From contig BCIA01000003.1 of NCBI GenBank assembly GCA_001599815.1, positions 5,681,598 to 5,745,597 of the forward strand: a stretch of DNA of 64,000 bases, written 5' to 3'. Below the pieces are notes generated by a model. That model was not told where the DNA came from and made no database searches. It worked only from the letters and a program-made list of their open reading frames with translations. The stretch is from Furcasterigmium furcatum (taxonomy: Eukaryota; Ascomycota; Sordariomycetes; Glomerellales; Plectosphaerellaceae). Below are positions 44,604 to 56,327 of this stretch, piece after piece (the first letter of the stretch is position 1; the number at the start of each line of letters is the position of its first letter). A program made the translations under genes and the position numbers.

Positions 44604-45980
44604 CTACCACTGTTCAGGGACCATGGCCCTAGATGCAGTCTCGGATCGGCAATGTCCCGCGTGATTGTCCACCCCTTTCGCCTCCCATACCTCCGATCCA
44701 AATTCCTCCCCCCAGAGATCAAATATCCGCCTCCAATTCGGCCGGTACCTCAGCCTTCCATCCCGAGTCCTTCCTTCGTGCAGGCCGTAAAAATGAGAAA
44801 AGGATGAGGTCGGTGTTTCCGGGCAGCTGGGACCACGGCAGGCTGCCCACCAGTTCGGGCGCGCGGACGAAGTTGTCGTGTTCTTGGTCTCGGCAGCGTC
44901 ATCGTCATGCCAGGTTGCCGTGACCAGAATTCTCCCTTTGCCTTCGGGATGGTCTCTCGCGGAAAGAGCAAAGTCGGCGGGACACGAGTCGCATCCAAAG
45001 ACGGCTCCGGCCCTGAACACCTGCCGAAGACAGGCGGATGAGCTCCTTTGGCATGGCTGAGAGTGCGTCCAGAGACATCTCTCAATCTGGTCCCGGGTTG
45101 CTTCGCTGGCGTTGACAGTGCCGAAAGGAGAGAACAGGCCAGATGCTAAGGCCTCCAGACTGGATCTGTGCTGGCAGATCTTGTTCTTGGAGTGGCTTGA
45201 AGTTCCAGCCACTCCAGTGAGTCCAGCGTATCTGGACAACAGATCGCCAGTCTTGCCAACAATTTCCCCTGGGTTGGAGATGAAGAAGACCGTTTCTCTT
45301 AGCCAGGTCTGTCGGCCGCTCCTCTCTCGGAGACTGGTAAGCCGGCGGACGTGATACTCTCCAAGCGGCGCCAGCTCCAGGGCTTTGCGAGGGGTCCAGT
45401 CGCAAATTAAAGGCGGCATATGGTCGGCGACGGTGCCTTGGCCGATGATACCCAGCCGTTGTAAATTCAGGATGCAGCATATGGCGTGCTGCTGTCCGAT
45501 CGGCAGGGTGCGGTATGCCTGGGACCTATCTTGTGATAGGCCTCTCAGGAAGTCTGCTTGGCCAGCATCTGGTGGGCTGGATGCCTTCTTCAGGCACGTT
45601 CCCTCAAGTAAGAATGGCGCAAGTTCCTTCTTAACGCCGATATGGGAATGAGACAGTTCAGCTGGGCAGTGGTTGCACTGAACCCACGACTGAATAGAAC
45701 CCTCCTCCTGAAGAAGTTGCAGCGCAACTCCGTCATAGCTTCTCGGGTTTAATCCTCCTAAGTCTTCGATTATTTTAGGCCCCAGCTTCCAGGTGATGTC
45801 GGCGCTGGCCATGCACAAGTGCAGTGCATCGCTCCAATGAAGGTGTTGTGTGTTCATGAGGGTTTCGGCGGGAAGAGCGGCAAGATAGCCGCGAGTCTGG
45901 TTCTATCAGTAGTCAGGTCCTGCTGGGGAGTTTGAAAGCGGCGGGAAGTCAGTAAGTGCGGTCCTTACCTGAGAGCCCAT
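44604..45980 (-). CDS. F-box protein with 12-bp first exon
   Basis: Minus-strand exons 45980-45969 and 45896-44604 (intron 72 bp) give 434 residues. Without the 12-bp exon the frame would start inside the F-box; splicing gives MGSQTRGYLAALPAETL and a complete F-box at about residues 9-45 (LPAETLMN, HLHWSDALHLCMAS). F-box proteins bridge substrates to SCF ubiquitin ligases. The rest has no WD40 or LRR repeat but carries CNHC, then GCDSCPADFAL and an ATWHDDDAAETKN stretch, like the C-terminal part of many fungal F-box proteins. The substrate is unknown. It is convergent with the MFS gene (140 bp apart) and probably unrelated to the catabolic block. Confidence 0.82.
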
Positions 45981-47149
45981 TGTTGTGGTACTGGCGGTAA
46001 TTGCGTCAGAAAGGGAGTCTTGTCTGGGAAACGGCGTAGCCTCGATGGAGAAAGGAGGCGAGATTTAGTGTCCGCTTGTGATAGACTGGTTTGTGATGGC
46101 TCAAGATTGGAAACTGCAGTCCGGATGGTAACAGGGCAGTCTTTGAGGCCGCTCACAGATGAAATGGGCCCGGTAAAGAGAGATTTGGACCTGAAGGGTG
46201 CTGCGTAGTTAAGGATGGCTGGATGAGGTTTCAAGGCTTTGTCGGGAAGTGCTTGCAGATTGTGAGGTATGAGGTTGGGTTTCTGGGATCTGTTGACGGC
46301 AAATCTAAGATATTGTTTCCTCCCGATGACAGATGATAGAGATGTTCTCTGAATCACTTGTACCAACTACGTGAATGAGAAAAGTGCGAGTGCCGAATAG
46401 TTCATGAAGTGAGTATGGGCATTTTTGAATGTACATGTAGCCATATTGTGCGGCATGATAACATTGTATCGTTGCAGAATGGTGACCTCTCACGTACATG
46501 ACATGGAGTCCGGATTGAATAAAAGGAGTACGCTTCCAGGATCATCCTATTCGTGAGAAATAAGTCAAAGATTACACTCACTGAACATGATTCCCCTGAA
46601 GGGGTCCTTGAGAAGAGAGAAAGTCTTCGAATCGCCCCACCATCATGGTGAATACGACAACCCGCGGTGATTTCGTTGCTAATAAGGGTTGGGTGCCTCC
46701 GCATATTCCCCCTGCTCGTTCTTGATAATGAGACCGAACCCGACGGCAATGGCAGGCACGCAGCGGCGACCACTGTGGAAGAAAACGAGCCATTGAAAAT
46801 ACAGAGCTTCCCAATCCATCCATGTGGTGGTTGCATGTATCATTCAACGACGCTCTCTAGGAACCGAGAGCTAGCAATAGGACCCAAGTCACAGGCAGCT
46901 CTACGGCCCAACGCGGTGGGAATAGACTCAAAGCACGCTCACGAATGGGCGCATTTCTCAAGCCAAAGATGATGAATTGGATGGTCACCTGCCGTGATCC
47001 CTTGGTATCTGTTGCTCATTCTGACGCCCCACGATCCAACGCCTCAGGGAAAAGGGAAAGCAACGAATAGGTATCGTGTGACCGCTCTCAGAAGCAGGTC
47101 AGTGTAAGAAAGAGCGAGAAAAAAAGAAACATCAAAGATAGGCCGTAAT
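45981..47149. other. Intergenic, 1.2 kb
   Basis: 5' flank of the F-box gene and 3' flank of the C2-domain gene; no supported gene. Confidence 0.6.
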
Positions 47150-49187
47150 TCATGTCTTGGGGCCGGCCCCATTGACGTTCTCCAGAACCTTCTTGGCTTC
47201 CCCCGGGTGGAAGAGGGCCTTCGTCCTCCTTGGGTCCTCCAGCAAATCCAGAGCGAATTCCCTCTTCGACTTGGCCGGGTGCGAGGTGGTGTGGTCCGCG
47301 GCAGCCGCCGCCTCCATGTGCTCGAGGTCGCTCTCGGCCGAGCTCAGCGAACTGAGAGAGCTCGAGCTGAGACTCCTCATCTGCACCATTCGGACGCCCT
47401 GGCCCTCTGCCTTCTTGATCTCGGTCTGGCGATGTTTGAGCTTCTTCAGCTTCTCGTCCGCACAGTGCATGGCCACCACGCAGAGGCCCGGGAAATTGTG
47501 CTCCATGAACTGCTTCAGGAGGGGCAGAATGGACTTGTCGGGACGGTAGGTACCCGAGTCGTTGTCGATGATGAGTTGGTAGTAGGAAGGATTGTACGGT
47601 GGTGGTTCCCCGTCTTCTTGCCTCGGCGCTTCGGACTCGAGATCGGCAACGTGAGCTTCGTGGTCATGTTCGGTCGACGAGGAGGAGTGGGGCTTGCGGA
47701 GCCGCCGGATGAAGAACTCTCCCGCGCAGGCGATGTACGTCGTCACATCGCTGTGCATGGTGTGCTTGCTCAGCATGTCGATGCTGAACTCACTGCCGGT
47801 CTCCGTGAACCGGAACATGCCGTCAAGGGTCAGGACGTAGGTGAAGATGCGGCCACCTTCGTTGAAGTGTGCCAGGCGCAGAAATTCCACCGACGCTTCC
47901 TCGGAGCAGGGAGTGAAGAAGTCGTGCTGGGTCGAGCGGTTGAAGTTGTAGACGCGGCGGTGCTGCTTGTGCAGTGCTTTGGACAGGATGCGGCCGCGGA
48001 AGCCCTGCGAGAAGAACATGCGTCCGATCGACTGGCGGAACTCGACAAAGCGGTGGTACATTTCTGGCGGCACTGGCCCTGAGAGCTGCATCTCGTTAGA
48101 TTGAAAGCTGCCGAAGGTTAACATGTGGTCTGGCCGCGAGGACATGTAATACTTACTCGTAACGCTGAGCCTCTCTCCTGTCCTTCGACGTCTCAGAACC
48201 CGCGGAGTCGCACCGATAGTCGTTTTCCGCATCCTTGTTGACCTTGGTTCCCGTCAAGCGGCCGATCGTCGGGCTGAAGTGCTTGAAGAAGACGGAAGGC
48301 CCGACAGTGTACATCTGCGCATGGGGCGGCTTCGACATGCCAAGGACCTGGACGCTCACCCACAGACTCGGGGTCAGATTCTCCGCCTTGCTGTAGAGCG
48401 CCCTGACGAAGTAGGCGCTCTTGCTTCCCGCCCGCTTCCTGGCCTTGAACTCCCGCCCAGGCGGAGGGAACCCCTCCCATTCCTCGCTGACGCTGTCGCA
48501 CCTGATGGTGACGTTGCCGAGCCGGTCATCCGAGTGGTGTACGTCTTCGTCGTAGAGGCGACATTTCAGGGTGAACCCGGCCCGCGGGATGTTGGCCACA
48601 ATCCACTCTTCGTTCCACTCGGGCGTCGTCGTCTTGCGGATGGTGCGCGTTCTCCAGGTCAGGTCCGGGTCTTCTTTGTGCCTCTTGGGGATGGGAGCTT
48701 TCAGCGTGGCGTGGATGTAAGGGTCTGAGGACCACGTCGCGATGTCGGCGACAGGAAGGTTGGTTGCTCTGTGAAAGATGAACTTGACGGTGTAGCCTGG
48801 CGGTGCGTCTGGGAGCGGTGTGGTGTCGAAGCCCCCGGGGGGGTTGGTCTTGTCCTTGATCTTCTGTTTCTGTTCATGGTAGGCATCTTTCAGGTCGCCA
48901 GAGTACGGATGATGCCAGTGCTTAATCGTGTGGTGTCCATGAGCATGAGTATCGTGGTCAGCTTCAAAGCGGTCTGGCTCGCCAGCTGCAGGCTCCGGCG
49001 TCGTATGAGCAGCGTTTCTCAGGGTCTCATCGGAGGTCAAGGAAGCGGTGCCAGGATCATGTGGCGGCTGGCGCGGCACAGATCGATCCGGCAAATCCAG
49101 GACCTCGGCATCAGACAGCTTCGTCGTCACGCCGTCGGGGTACCCATCGGCCTCTTGTGAGGGCTGCGGTGTCACCTCGGGAGCCAT
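47150..49187 (-). CDS. C2-domain protein with His-rich linker
   Basis: Minus-strand exons 49187-48157 and 48107-47150 (intron 49 bp) give 662 residues. The N-terminal 100 residues are acidic and disordered, with a His-rich patch (DTHAHGHHTIKHWHHPY). A C2 domain follows at about residues 145-290: GYTVKFIFHRATNLP, SSDPYIHATLK, TPEWNEEWIV and CRLYDEDVHHSDDRLG. These include Asp residues suited to calcium or lipid binding. A helical and beta C-terminal domain follows (FVEFRQSIGRMFFSQGFRGR, LDGMFRFTETGSEFS), with a Ser-rich run near the end. It is likely a membrane-associated signalling or trafficking protein. The frame is open upstream to an ATG at 49544, but that part is Arg/Pro/Ser-rich and looks like leader. 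Confidence 0.88.
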
Positions 49188-49872
49188 TGTCGTCGGCTGA
49201 GAGTTGGGCGCGCCGGTTGAGGGGGCATCCGGCGGCGTTCGTTCTACTCGTCGATGGATCGGGAGGCAGAGCGATGATATGCCCCGGGACCTCCGGGACG
49301 GCGCGTACGGCCTTCGGCTACGGTGATTGGGGCCTGTTGACTGTTGATGAATCGGAGGTGGTGAGGGTGAACGATGAGACGGGTGGATGCGACGGGAGCT
49401 CGTTGATGCCAAGCCTTTCCGGGTTAGGCAAGATCGTGACAGCGGGCTGGAGCTCTGGAGCTCGCTGTAGTTACAGTGGGTCGATTGTCCGGGTGCGTGC
49501 AGTTGGGAAGGCTCGAATCGACGATCTTCTTGAGGAGGTCTCAAAAACCAGGCCGGTAAAGATTTGAATTGCGAGAAAAAACGAGGACGTCGGTGAGATT
49601 AAAAGAAACGCCAGAAACCTGAGTAAGAACACCAAGGACAAATCTTACAGGCAGTTGTCGAGATGCCGCGCTCCCGGGATGGAGAAAAGCGTCGCAATCA
49701 TCCTGGGCGCTACTGGGCACTTTGACGTCATCCTGCCGCATCTCCCGGCACGGATTGGCTCGTAAGGCTGGGCGGGCAGGCGCCCAGACTGCCGTCGGCT
49801 CTTGCCAAGTGTCTGCCAGGTGCCACCCGCTGACCACCCTCTGTCGCCCGATACGCCAGCTGTCTCTGATCT

Positions 49873-50344
49873 TCAGAAAGAGGTTGAAAAATCGGCTCCA
49901 TCTGAGAATAGCACTGCTTTCAGTGGTTCTGGAGCGGAGCTGAGGACAGTGCGCGACGTAGCAGGCTTGCTGACGTTGAGGCCTGGGGGGTGTCTTGACA
50001 AATAGATCCATGCTGCAGGACGGACTTGAGGGGGAAGTGCGGTTCGGCTGCGCTCCAGCTTTGCTGGACTTGGACTGTTAATAGGTTGCTGGCCACCGAG
50101 TGTCTCATAACGCTTGCTTCCGGCGGTGAAGTATTGATCAACCTCGGTGATGGTGGTGATGGAGTCGCCGAGGGCTTTGAAGACCTCGCCGCCCTTGTCG
50201 TCGTTCCACAAGTCTCGACACATTTCGTTCCACTTGTCGTCGCTGTCCTTAGTTGAGAGGTCAAAATCTTCTGGCGGGGTGTCCGACAGGGTTGTGTTGT
50301 TCTTGGATTCGGCGTACAGAGCCCTGAGGGTGGCCTTCTCATTC
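49873..50344 (-). pseudogene. Coding-like fragment without start (possible relic)
   Basis: On the minus strand the frame reads protein-like text from about 50344: ENEKATLRALYAESKNNTTL, DKWNEMCRDLWNDDKGG, EVFKALGDSITTITEVDQYF and TAGSKRYETLGGQQPINS. Composition is balanced and helical, unlike shadow frames nearby. A stop lies just upstream in frame with no ATG between, and no convincing upstream exon was found. After GGQQPINS the frame loses coding character. It may be a 3' exon of a missed gene or a broken gene. No family is recognised. Confidence 0.35.
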
Positions 50345-50364
50345 TCCGTCGGGAGTTTGGGGGG

Positions 50365-50886
50365 TTGGCCGGTGCAACCCAGCCCTCGTCACAGGCAGAT
50401 CAAGCTGCTACGAATGATCCGAGTAAGGCCAACAACAGGCCCAACGAAGATTTGCCCAAGACGCATGCGACGATCTGTCCCAGGGCATCCGAACCGCGAA
50501 TGCAGATGAGGACTCTCTGTAGGCCATTTCCCTTCCCCAGCAACTGGGGGGGAACTTGGCATCGAGGACACTACGAGCAAGCTGTCGCCGACTTTGAGAC
50601 GTTGCAAGGGAACGGATTAGCGGCCGCGGACGCGGGGGCCCAGTTGATCAAGGAGAAGTTGGAGGACACGTACAGCCCTCCGCCAACCCCTCCACTGCAG
50701 AAAAAGATGGGAGCGGGGGAAGACCTGCCCGCGAACGGCGGACAGATGACAAGCCGCAGCCTCGACGGGAAGCGAAGTCGAGGAAGAGCCTGGGCAGATA
50801 ACTGCCCGTCTCAAGCGGCGGAAGTTGCCTGGGGCCTGAAGGGGTCACAAGTGAAAATGAATTCGTCCGAAGGAGTCAAGGACTGA
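50365..50886 (+). pseudogene. Coding-like plus-strand frame (possible relic)
   Basis: A 173-residue open frame reads SSQADQAATNDPSKANNRP and later HYEQAVADFETLQGNGLAAA, DAGAQLIKEKLEDTYSPPP. The helical part looks protein-like, but the segment between (CPRASEPRMQMRTLCRPFPF) does not, and a TTCCCCAG acceptor lies within it, so an intron may interrupt the frame. It starts about 20 bp from the end of the minus-strand fragment and points away from it. Family unknown; may be chance. Confidence 0.25.
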
Positions 50887-51179
50887 GGGCCAGGAGAAGT
50901 TGTATTGATGTCTATTCTACGGCGATAGACGACCGGAGGTGAAAAGGCCATCGAGATGTGATGCCAGTGAGCCCGCCAGTTTCTCGGCCGCGATGTCTAT
51001 CTCCTCCTCTATTTCCCGCGTTGCGTGCTTCCCCTTTCTCTTCGAACTCCCCTTCCTTCCCAGCGTGACCCGCTACCGACTGCGAAAAAGACTCAGGCCT
51101 CGTCGTCAGGCAGAGGTCCATGTCGAGGCTTGGACAGGTGCTTTTGTCGCTGCCGAGCAGGAGAGTCCTTGTTGTAAGA

Positions 51180-52064
51180 CTAGTCCTCGTCCTCGTCCTG
51201 TGGGTTGCCCTGGTTGGCAGGGAGCTGGGAGCCATCGCCCATGCCCGCCATCGGAGCCGTGGGCTGAAGTTGGCCGCCGTCCACAAGCGCTGCCGGCGGG
51301 GCGAGATGAGGCGAGAAGGCGGGAACAGATGGGCTGGGGAATCCGGTCCCGAACGGCGCGAAGACAGGCGCGCTGGGCACCGTGGAGGGGCCGGGCAGCG
51401 CAGCGGGGACGGGCATTGCGGGGACGCCGGGCACCCAGGTACCAGGGAACTGCCTGTTCCTCATGTCCTCGGCCCAGAAGAGGAGATTTGAGATCTCCTG
51501 GCTGGGCTGGAAGCCCTTGGGCAGGGCCAGCCCCTTCAACCCTTTCGTTGTGCGGTTTTCGGTCTCACGCGCTTTGACGTACATGTAGCGCAGGACAAAA
51601 TAGAAACCCTCAACATCGGTCTCGCTGACTGTGTCCTGATGACCCACGGTTTTTTCCATATGTCTGCGCAGTTCGTCCGGGCGGTCGCGACGATTATACG
51701 TGCACACCGAACGCGTTCCATCGGTATCAATGAAGGGGGCCCAGCAGTAGAAATGCTCGGCGAGGTGATCAGGATCGTGGCGAAGGTGATGGGCGTGATT
51801 TCTGTATAATCCAGCACATTAGCTTTGTCAATTATTACCGGGGGCAAGTAGGGCCGCCTACCTTCGGGCATTGGCTATGTTTGCGGGGATGAAGTTGCAC
51901 CTCCGGGCGAAGCAATGCTTTTGGTCAGACTTGGAGGACGTTCTGTTGGTGGGCGTCTGAGCGGGCTTGTTATCTTCTTGACCTTCAGAACTCCCTTCGA
52001 TTTCGCCACTCTGAGAGAGTAGCAGAGGGTCTATCAGGCCCTCGAAAGGGTCGGTGTCGTCCAT
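51180..52064 (-). CDS. Uncharacterised Cys/His-containing protein
   Basis: Minus-strand exons 52064-51862 and 51801-51180 (intron 60 bp) give 274 residues. MDDTDPFEGLIDPLLLSQSG opens an acidic N-terminus. The centre has a Cys/His-rich area that spans the intron: HCFARRCNF, then ANARRNHAHHLRHDPDHLAEHFYC and VCTYNRRDRPDELRRHMEKTVGH, here described as two possible zinc-binding units (the first named segment pair C-x4-C with paired His). A helical region follows (GFYFVLRYMYVKARETENR, EISNLLFWAEDMRNRQF). The C-terminal third is Pro/Ala/Gly-rich and low complexity. It is likely nuclear, possibly a DNA-binding or fungal-specific regulator, but no family is recognised. The intron junction is clean and in phase. 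Confidence 0.7.
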
Positions 52065-52860
52065 CTTTCGTGATGCGGAGGAGGGGTGGTCTGGTTGGAG
52101 AAGGTCGAAATAGGAAGAGGGGAGAGAAAAATGTCTGCAACGCTGCTTAGTCGTTCGGGTGAATTCTGAGGTATCTGAAATACCGCTGTCGTCGCGGAGC
52201 CTTTGTTGCCCTGCGGGTTGGGCAGGTCCACGACGATGGCGGATGACCGACGTGATGGGGGATGCGAGCAAGCCGGGCACATCCAAGGCGAAAATAGCAC
52301 AATGTCAAAGAACGACTCTGGAAGGCTCTTGCAAGTTCACTGACTTGATTAGGTCTATGGGGCTTGGTTTATATATTGAGACGGTCGGTCACCGATGACC
52401 GCCGTTGCCTTTCTCACTCAAATGCGAGTCTGCTTGATTCCGGTCACTGGCTTCGGCAGCAAATAATTGTAACGGGCAAACTGTCTTCCAAACAGAGATA
52501 AAGCTACTAGGAAGTGTTGTCACGGAAATCATCAACACGGTACATTATGCTGGACAACAGGTACATGTGGCAATCCAGTGCTGCGATGTTTGGTCATCAG
52601 GTTGAAGCAACTCAGGGGTAGAGGGGGACGGACGGACGGGTGGCGCCAGCTGCTTCCCTCGACCCCACCAATCTCTCGGCTTCACATGTGCTCTGAGGGT
52701 CATCGTCGGGCTTGAAGCGGTCAATCTGAGCAACATCCAGGCAACAAATGAACTCCCTTGAGGCCACAGTACTCGTCGTGTCCTGAGAAACCTCGAGTGG
52801 CGTGTGGTCGGCCGGTGATTGCACTCACCTTCGACTCAATTCACAGCCTCGACTAACATC
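52065..52860. promoter_or_regulatory. Shared 5' region of two divergent genes
   Basis: About 0.8 kb between the start codons of the Cys/His protein (minus) and the thioesterase (plus). No TATA box close to either start was noted. Confidence 0.5.
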
Positions 52861-53472
52861 ATGGCGCCTCACCCTCCCTCGTCGGCCGACCTCGTCCTGC
52901 CCAGGACGGGCGACGACTTCACCTCCATCCCCTGGTGCAAAGTCCTCCTGGAAGCACCGAACACCACAGTATTCCTCCCAGCAAGCCGCGATCCGGCCCT
53001 CACGCGCAAACACAAGCACCACGATAAGTTCTTTGCCAAAACGCTGGCTGGCCCAGACGCAATCCCGGCCTGCGTTTGCTTCTACGCCACACCCTCGCCG
53101 GGCGACCGCTCTCCCATCGCAGAGATGGGCGTGCTCTTCTCCCTCGCCTCCGGCGTCGACGGGTACCCGGGCGTCATGCACGGGGGCGCCGTGGGCGTGC
53201 TCATGGACGAGATCCTCGGCATCCTGGTGCAGCAGAACATGGACCTGGAGAGCGACCACGCCGTGTTCCGCGCGAACCCGGCCACGGCAACGATGGACGT
53301 GAGGTTCAAGAGGCCCGTACCCACGCCGTGCATTGTCCGAGGGAGAGGGACGATAGCGAAGCTGGAGGGCAGGAAACTGCATCTCGCGGCGGAGATTCTG
53401 GACGCAAACGGGCTGCTGCTGGCGAGCTGTGAGTCGGTGTGGATTGCGCTTGATAGGAAACCCAGGCTATGA
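52861..53472 (+). CDS. HotDog-fold thioesterase (PaaI/THEM4-like)
   Basis: It hydrolyses acyl-CoA or related thioesters. A single exon encodes 203 residues from the ATG at 52861; an ATG at 52819 would add 14 residues. The HotDog core is clear: GVLFSLASGVDGYPGVMHGG is the strand-turn that carries the catalytic region, followed by the long central helix AVGVLMDEILGILVQQN. The beta strands ATMDVRFKRPVPTP, IVRGRGTIAKLEGRKL and HLAAEILDANGLLLASCES follow. Position and lack of a targeting signal suggest a cytosolic or mitochondrial housekeeping enzyme; the exact acyl substrate is unknown. Confidence 0.9.
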   Translation: MAPHPPSSADLVLPRTGDDFTSIPWCKVLLEAPNTTVFLPASRDPALTRKHKHHDKFFAKTLAGPDAIPACVCFYATPSPGDRSPIAEMGVLFSLASGVDGYPGVMHGGAVGVLMDEILGILVQQNMDLESDHAVFRANPATATMDVRFKRPVPTPCIVRGRGTIAKLEGRKLHLAAEILDANGLLLASCESVWIALDRKPRL

Positions 53473-56327
53473 ACAACGACAATTTTGACCGCCGGTCACG
53501 CATCTCGGGATTCGGATGAGACCACGGCGTCGAGGGCTGCTGCTCGTCATGTGCAAACGCTGCATGTGGGCGATGATCCTCATCGATCAGACAGCCGCAT
53601 GGGTCATTGCCTGTTGCGTGAGACACTGGTACACAAGGTTGGAGACAGTTCCAAGGGCACGGGAGAAAACAAGCTCTTTCCTTCAAGTCCGAAGCAAGAC
53701 CAGTTTCGAGTCAAATGCACAGCTTCGGGCGCAGGGTCGGCGCTATATCAAGAGCCGGCCAAGTTGACCCTCTGGGGCGGTAAGACACCATCGGCTCTCA
53801 GCCCCGAGAGGCGATGCTTCGCCCAACAGGGAGGCACCCTTCTCGCCCGTTTGGGATTGAAATTGGCAAGGTGTTGCAAGGGGGGCGAGAATCGGGGAAG
53901 GCTGGCGCTGCCAGCAGGAGCTGAGGTTTTCTAAGCCGCTCGCTTGCCCGCGGCGAAGACACTGGGCGCTGAACACTGGGGTGAGACGATCCCGCAGCGC
54001 ACAGCGAACATCTTCTCCCCTTCAGTGCGATTGCCACGCTAAACGCGGAGCGTCACGAGGCGCTGGAGTCGCGGTGCCGATCCAGGGTCCCTTTTTGGGA
54101 GCATTTCTGCGCGTTGCTTTGACTTTTTTCTGGGTCACAGGAAGCGTGGGATGGAAAATAGGGGAGAATATGGCAATTGGTGGCGCTGGGACTGGAAGCT
54201 GAGGCAAGGAATAGGGGTTGGTCATGCAATTTGCACCCTATCGTAGCAGCTCAGCTTGGTGGGCCCTCTTTGCCCCTGGAGCGACTTGGGGGCCAGAGTC
54301 GTGCTGCCACGAGAGACTTGTTCCTGAGCCTCGCTGCTTTTAGTCAGGGCAGGATCAGTCATCCCCATCAGCGTCATCTGCGGAAATTTGGAATTCGCTG
54401 GTAATCTAGCTCCTTATCTTGTTGGCCTTGCCTTGGACTCAGCACGGACAATGAACCCGACTCCGCCGAAAAGATTATCAAGAAGTTGGCGTGGAAACCT
54501 TGTATTGAGTTTCTTCGTTTGTGGATTGCCGTGATCGCCTCCAAAGAACGGCGTATCTTCTTGCAAACCATCTCATAGAGTAAAAGTAGGCTACCAATAC
54601 AAAACCGGCCGGAATACAGAGAGAACATTTCGGGGCGTATGGCAAAGGTGAAGTTCTGGTCAATGTCGAGTTGACTGGGGTGACTGGGCGTCTGAGTGAC
54701 CTGAGCATGGAGAGCCATTGAAGAGCGACAAGGCCACCAGTCCTAATTAGTCCGTTCTGCAAATTCCATGATACCCAGCCTCCACTGTCTGCTGCGTGGC
54801 CGATTCCACTCAAGTTCTTTTTAGCGGGCGCGGTTGAAGGCTTGGCAACAAACCCAACCCACGATGACTGCTCGCGCCAAGTCCCGAGCCTGCTGGCATT
54901 TTCCCTGTCCCATAGCTCCCGTCTTAGCCGATTCTCAGGGCAATTCACGCTGAACGGACATCCGGATCGTCAGCTCCTACTAGTGGTAGGACTATTACCA
55001 CGATAGTGAAGTCTGGCCGAGAACCAGTCCCGAAAGGGGGAAGTTGGGGCTTCTTCCCTTTTCTCCCTGATGAAGAAGCCTCCGCTCTCACCCTCCCAGC
55101 ACATGCGTAACCAACTGTAATTCTCAAACGTGGAGTGGGAAGGTGGTTCGCATGGATCTGGCTGGTCCTTTTGTGTCAGACTGTCTGACTGACAAGGATT
55201 CACGGTCTGTTCCCTGGCTCCCCAGTTTAAAGGGCCACGGGCGCTGGTGTCGCAATCTCGCCCGTGCTGGTAATCTGGTGCGCAAGGTGCGTGTATGTAG
55301 GGCTGACCCAGGTCGACTGGACGGGTCGGGTATCACAGAGGAGTGGACGCCCGGGTGCCGAACCCGACAAACGGGGAGTGATGCTTTTGACAACTGAGCG
55401 AGAAATCAAAGGCCGGCCTGCCTGGCAGCAGCGTATAAGTTCATCCTGAATTACATACAAGTTCCTTGCAGAAGTGGCAGCCAAACCCATCAGGCTATCT
55501 GAAGGTCAAAGGTCGGTCAAGGTCCAGGGGGGGAAGACCCCGCGGCGTCAGGACAGGGGTTCAGGGCCACCTCGAGGCGGAGTCTTGGCGCGTGAAATTG
55601 GGATCCAATGGCCCGCGGGAAAGCAATGGGAAGTCCGTCGTCGCCGCCCGTTGGCTGAAGCCTGTCGCTTTCTCGATGATGGATGCCGAGCATTCGACAG
55701 CAAAAGCCGGGAAATCACACCTGCTAGCCTCTTGGTATCTTCCTATTGCAGGAAGGCTTTGGCCCCCTTTCCCCCTTCCCCCTTCGGTGTGCCGCCGCCC
55801 ATCGTCCCTTTTCCGCCTCCCGTCCCTCGGGTCGACCTCATTGCGACGCACTCTTCCAATTTCCTGTTCTTTTTGATCGATCGATCGCGAGCATCGTCTG
55901 TGTGCTACGCGCGTATTCCTTTCGTGGCCCGGCCGTTTCTTTGCCTGCGACATATCGTCACGCCTGCCCGCACTCGCGTGGACTCTTCGACTCCTCGACT
56001 CTTCGCCTCGACTCGACTCGACTCGACGTCGTCTCATCTGTCGTGTCCCCGCGAAGCTCCTCCTTGGCACGTCCAGGTCCGCACGTTCTGTCGAAATACC
56101 GGTGCACAATTCCCATTCGGACGATTCCTCAAGAGGGCCTGCGAGCACTCTCCATGTCCGCGCAACGTCGCTGACGGACGACCAACATTTACCCGTTATC
56201 ACAGCGTAGCCCTCAACCGGCTATCGCGTCCGCTCCTTTTCTTGGCGACAGCATTCTTGTTTGAACACACGACAGCATTTATACGAGTACGATACGAATC
56301 ATTCTTTGACCGCATTCCTCTTTCAGC
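53473..56327. other. Intergenic, 2.85 kb
   Basis: No supported gene. The last 700 bp form a pyrimidine-rich promoter and leader of the glycosyltransferase-like gene, with GATCGATCGATC near 55877 and a (CTCGA)4 run at 56007-56026. Long open frames here on both strands have biased, non-protein-like composition. Confidence 0.55.
56007..56026. repeat. (CTCGA)4 pentanucleotide microsatellite
   Basis: Four perfect CTCGA copies within a longer TCGACT-rich stretch (55980-56035), about 300 bp upstream of the ATG at 56328. Confidence 0.85.

Larger units (their letters stand above)
49188..51179. other. Intergenic with possible gene relics
   Basis: The first 600 bp are the leader and promoter of the C2 gene. 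Coding-like frames without starts or complete structure occur at about 49873-50344 (minus) and 50365-50886 (plus), described separately. Confidence 0.5.

Noticed and set aside
53485..53934. 149-residue plus-strand frame after the thioesterase gene
   Set aside because: No recognisable motif and non-protein-like composition; likely 3' flank.
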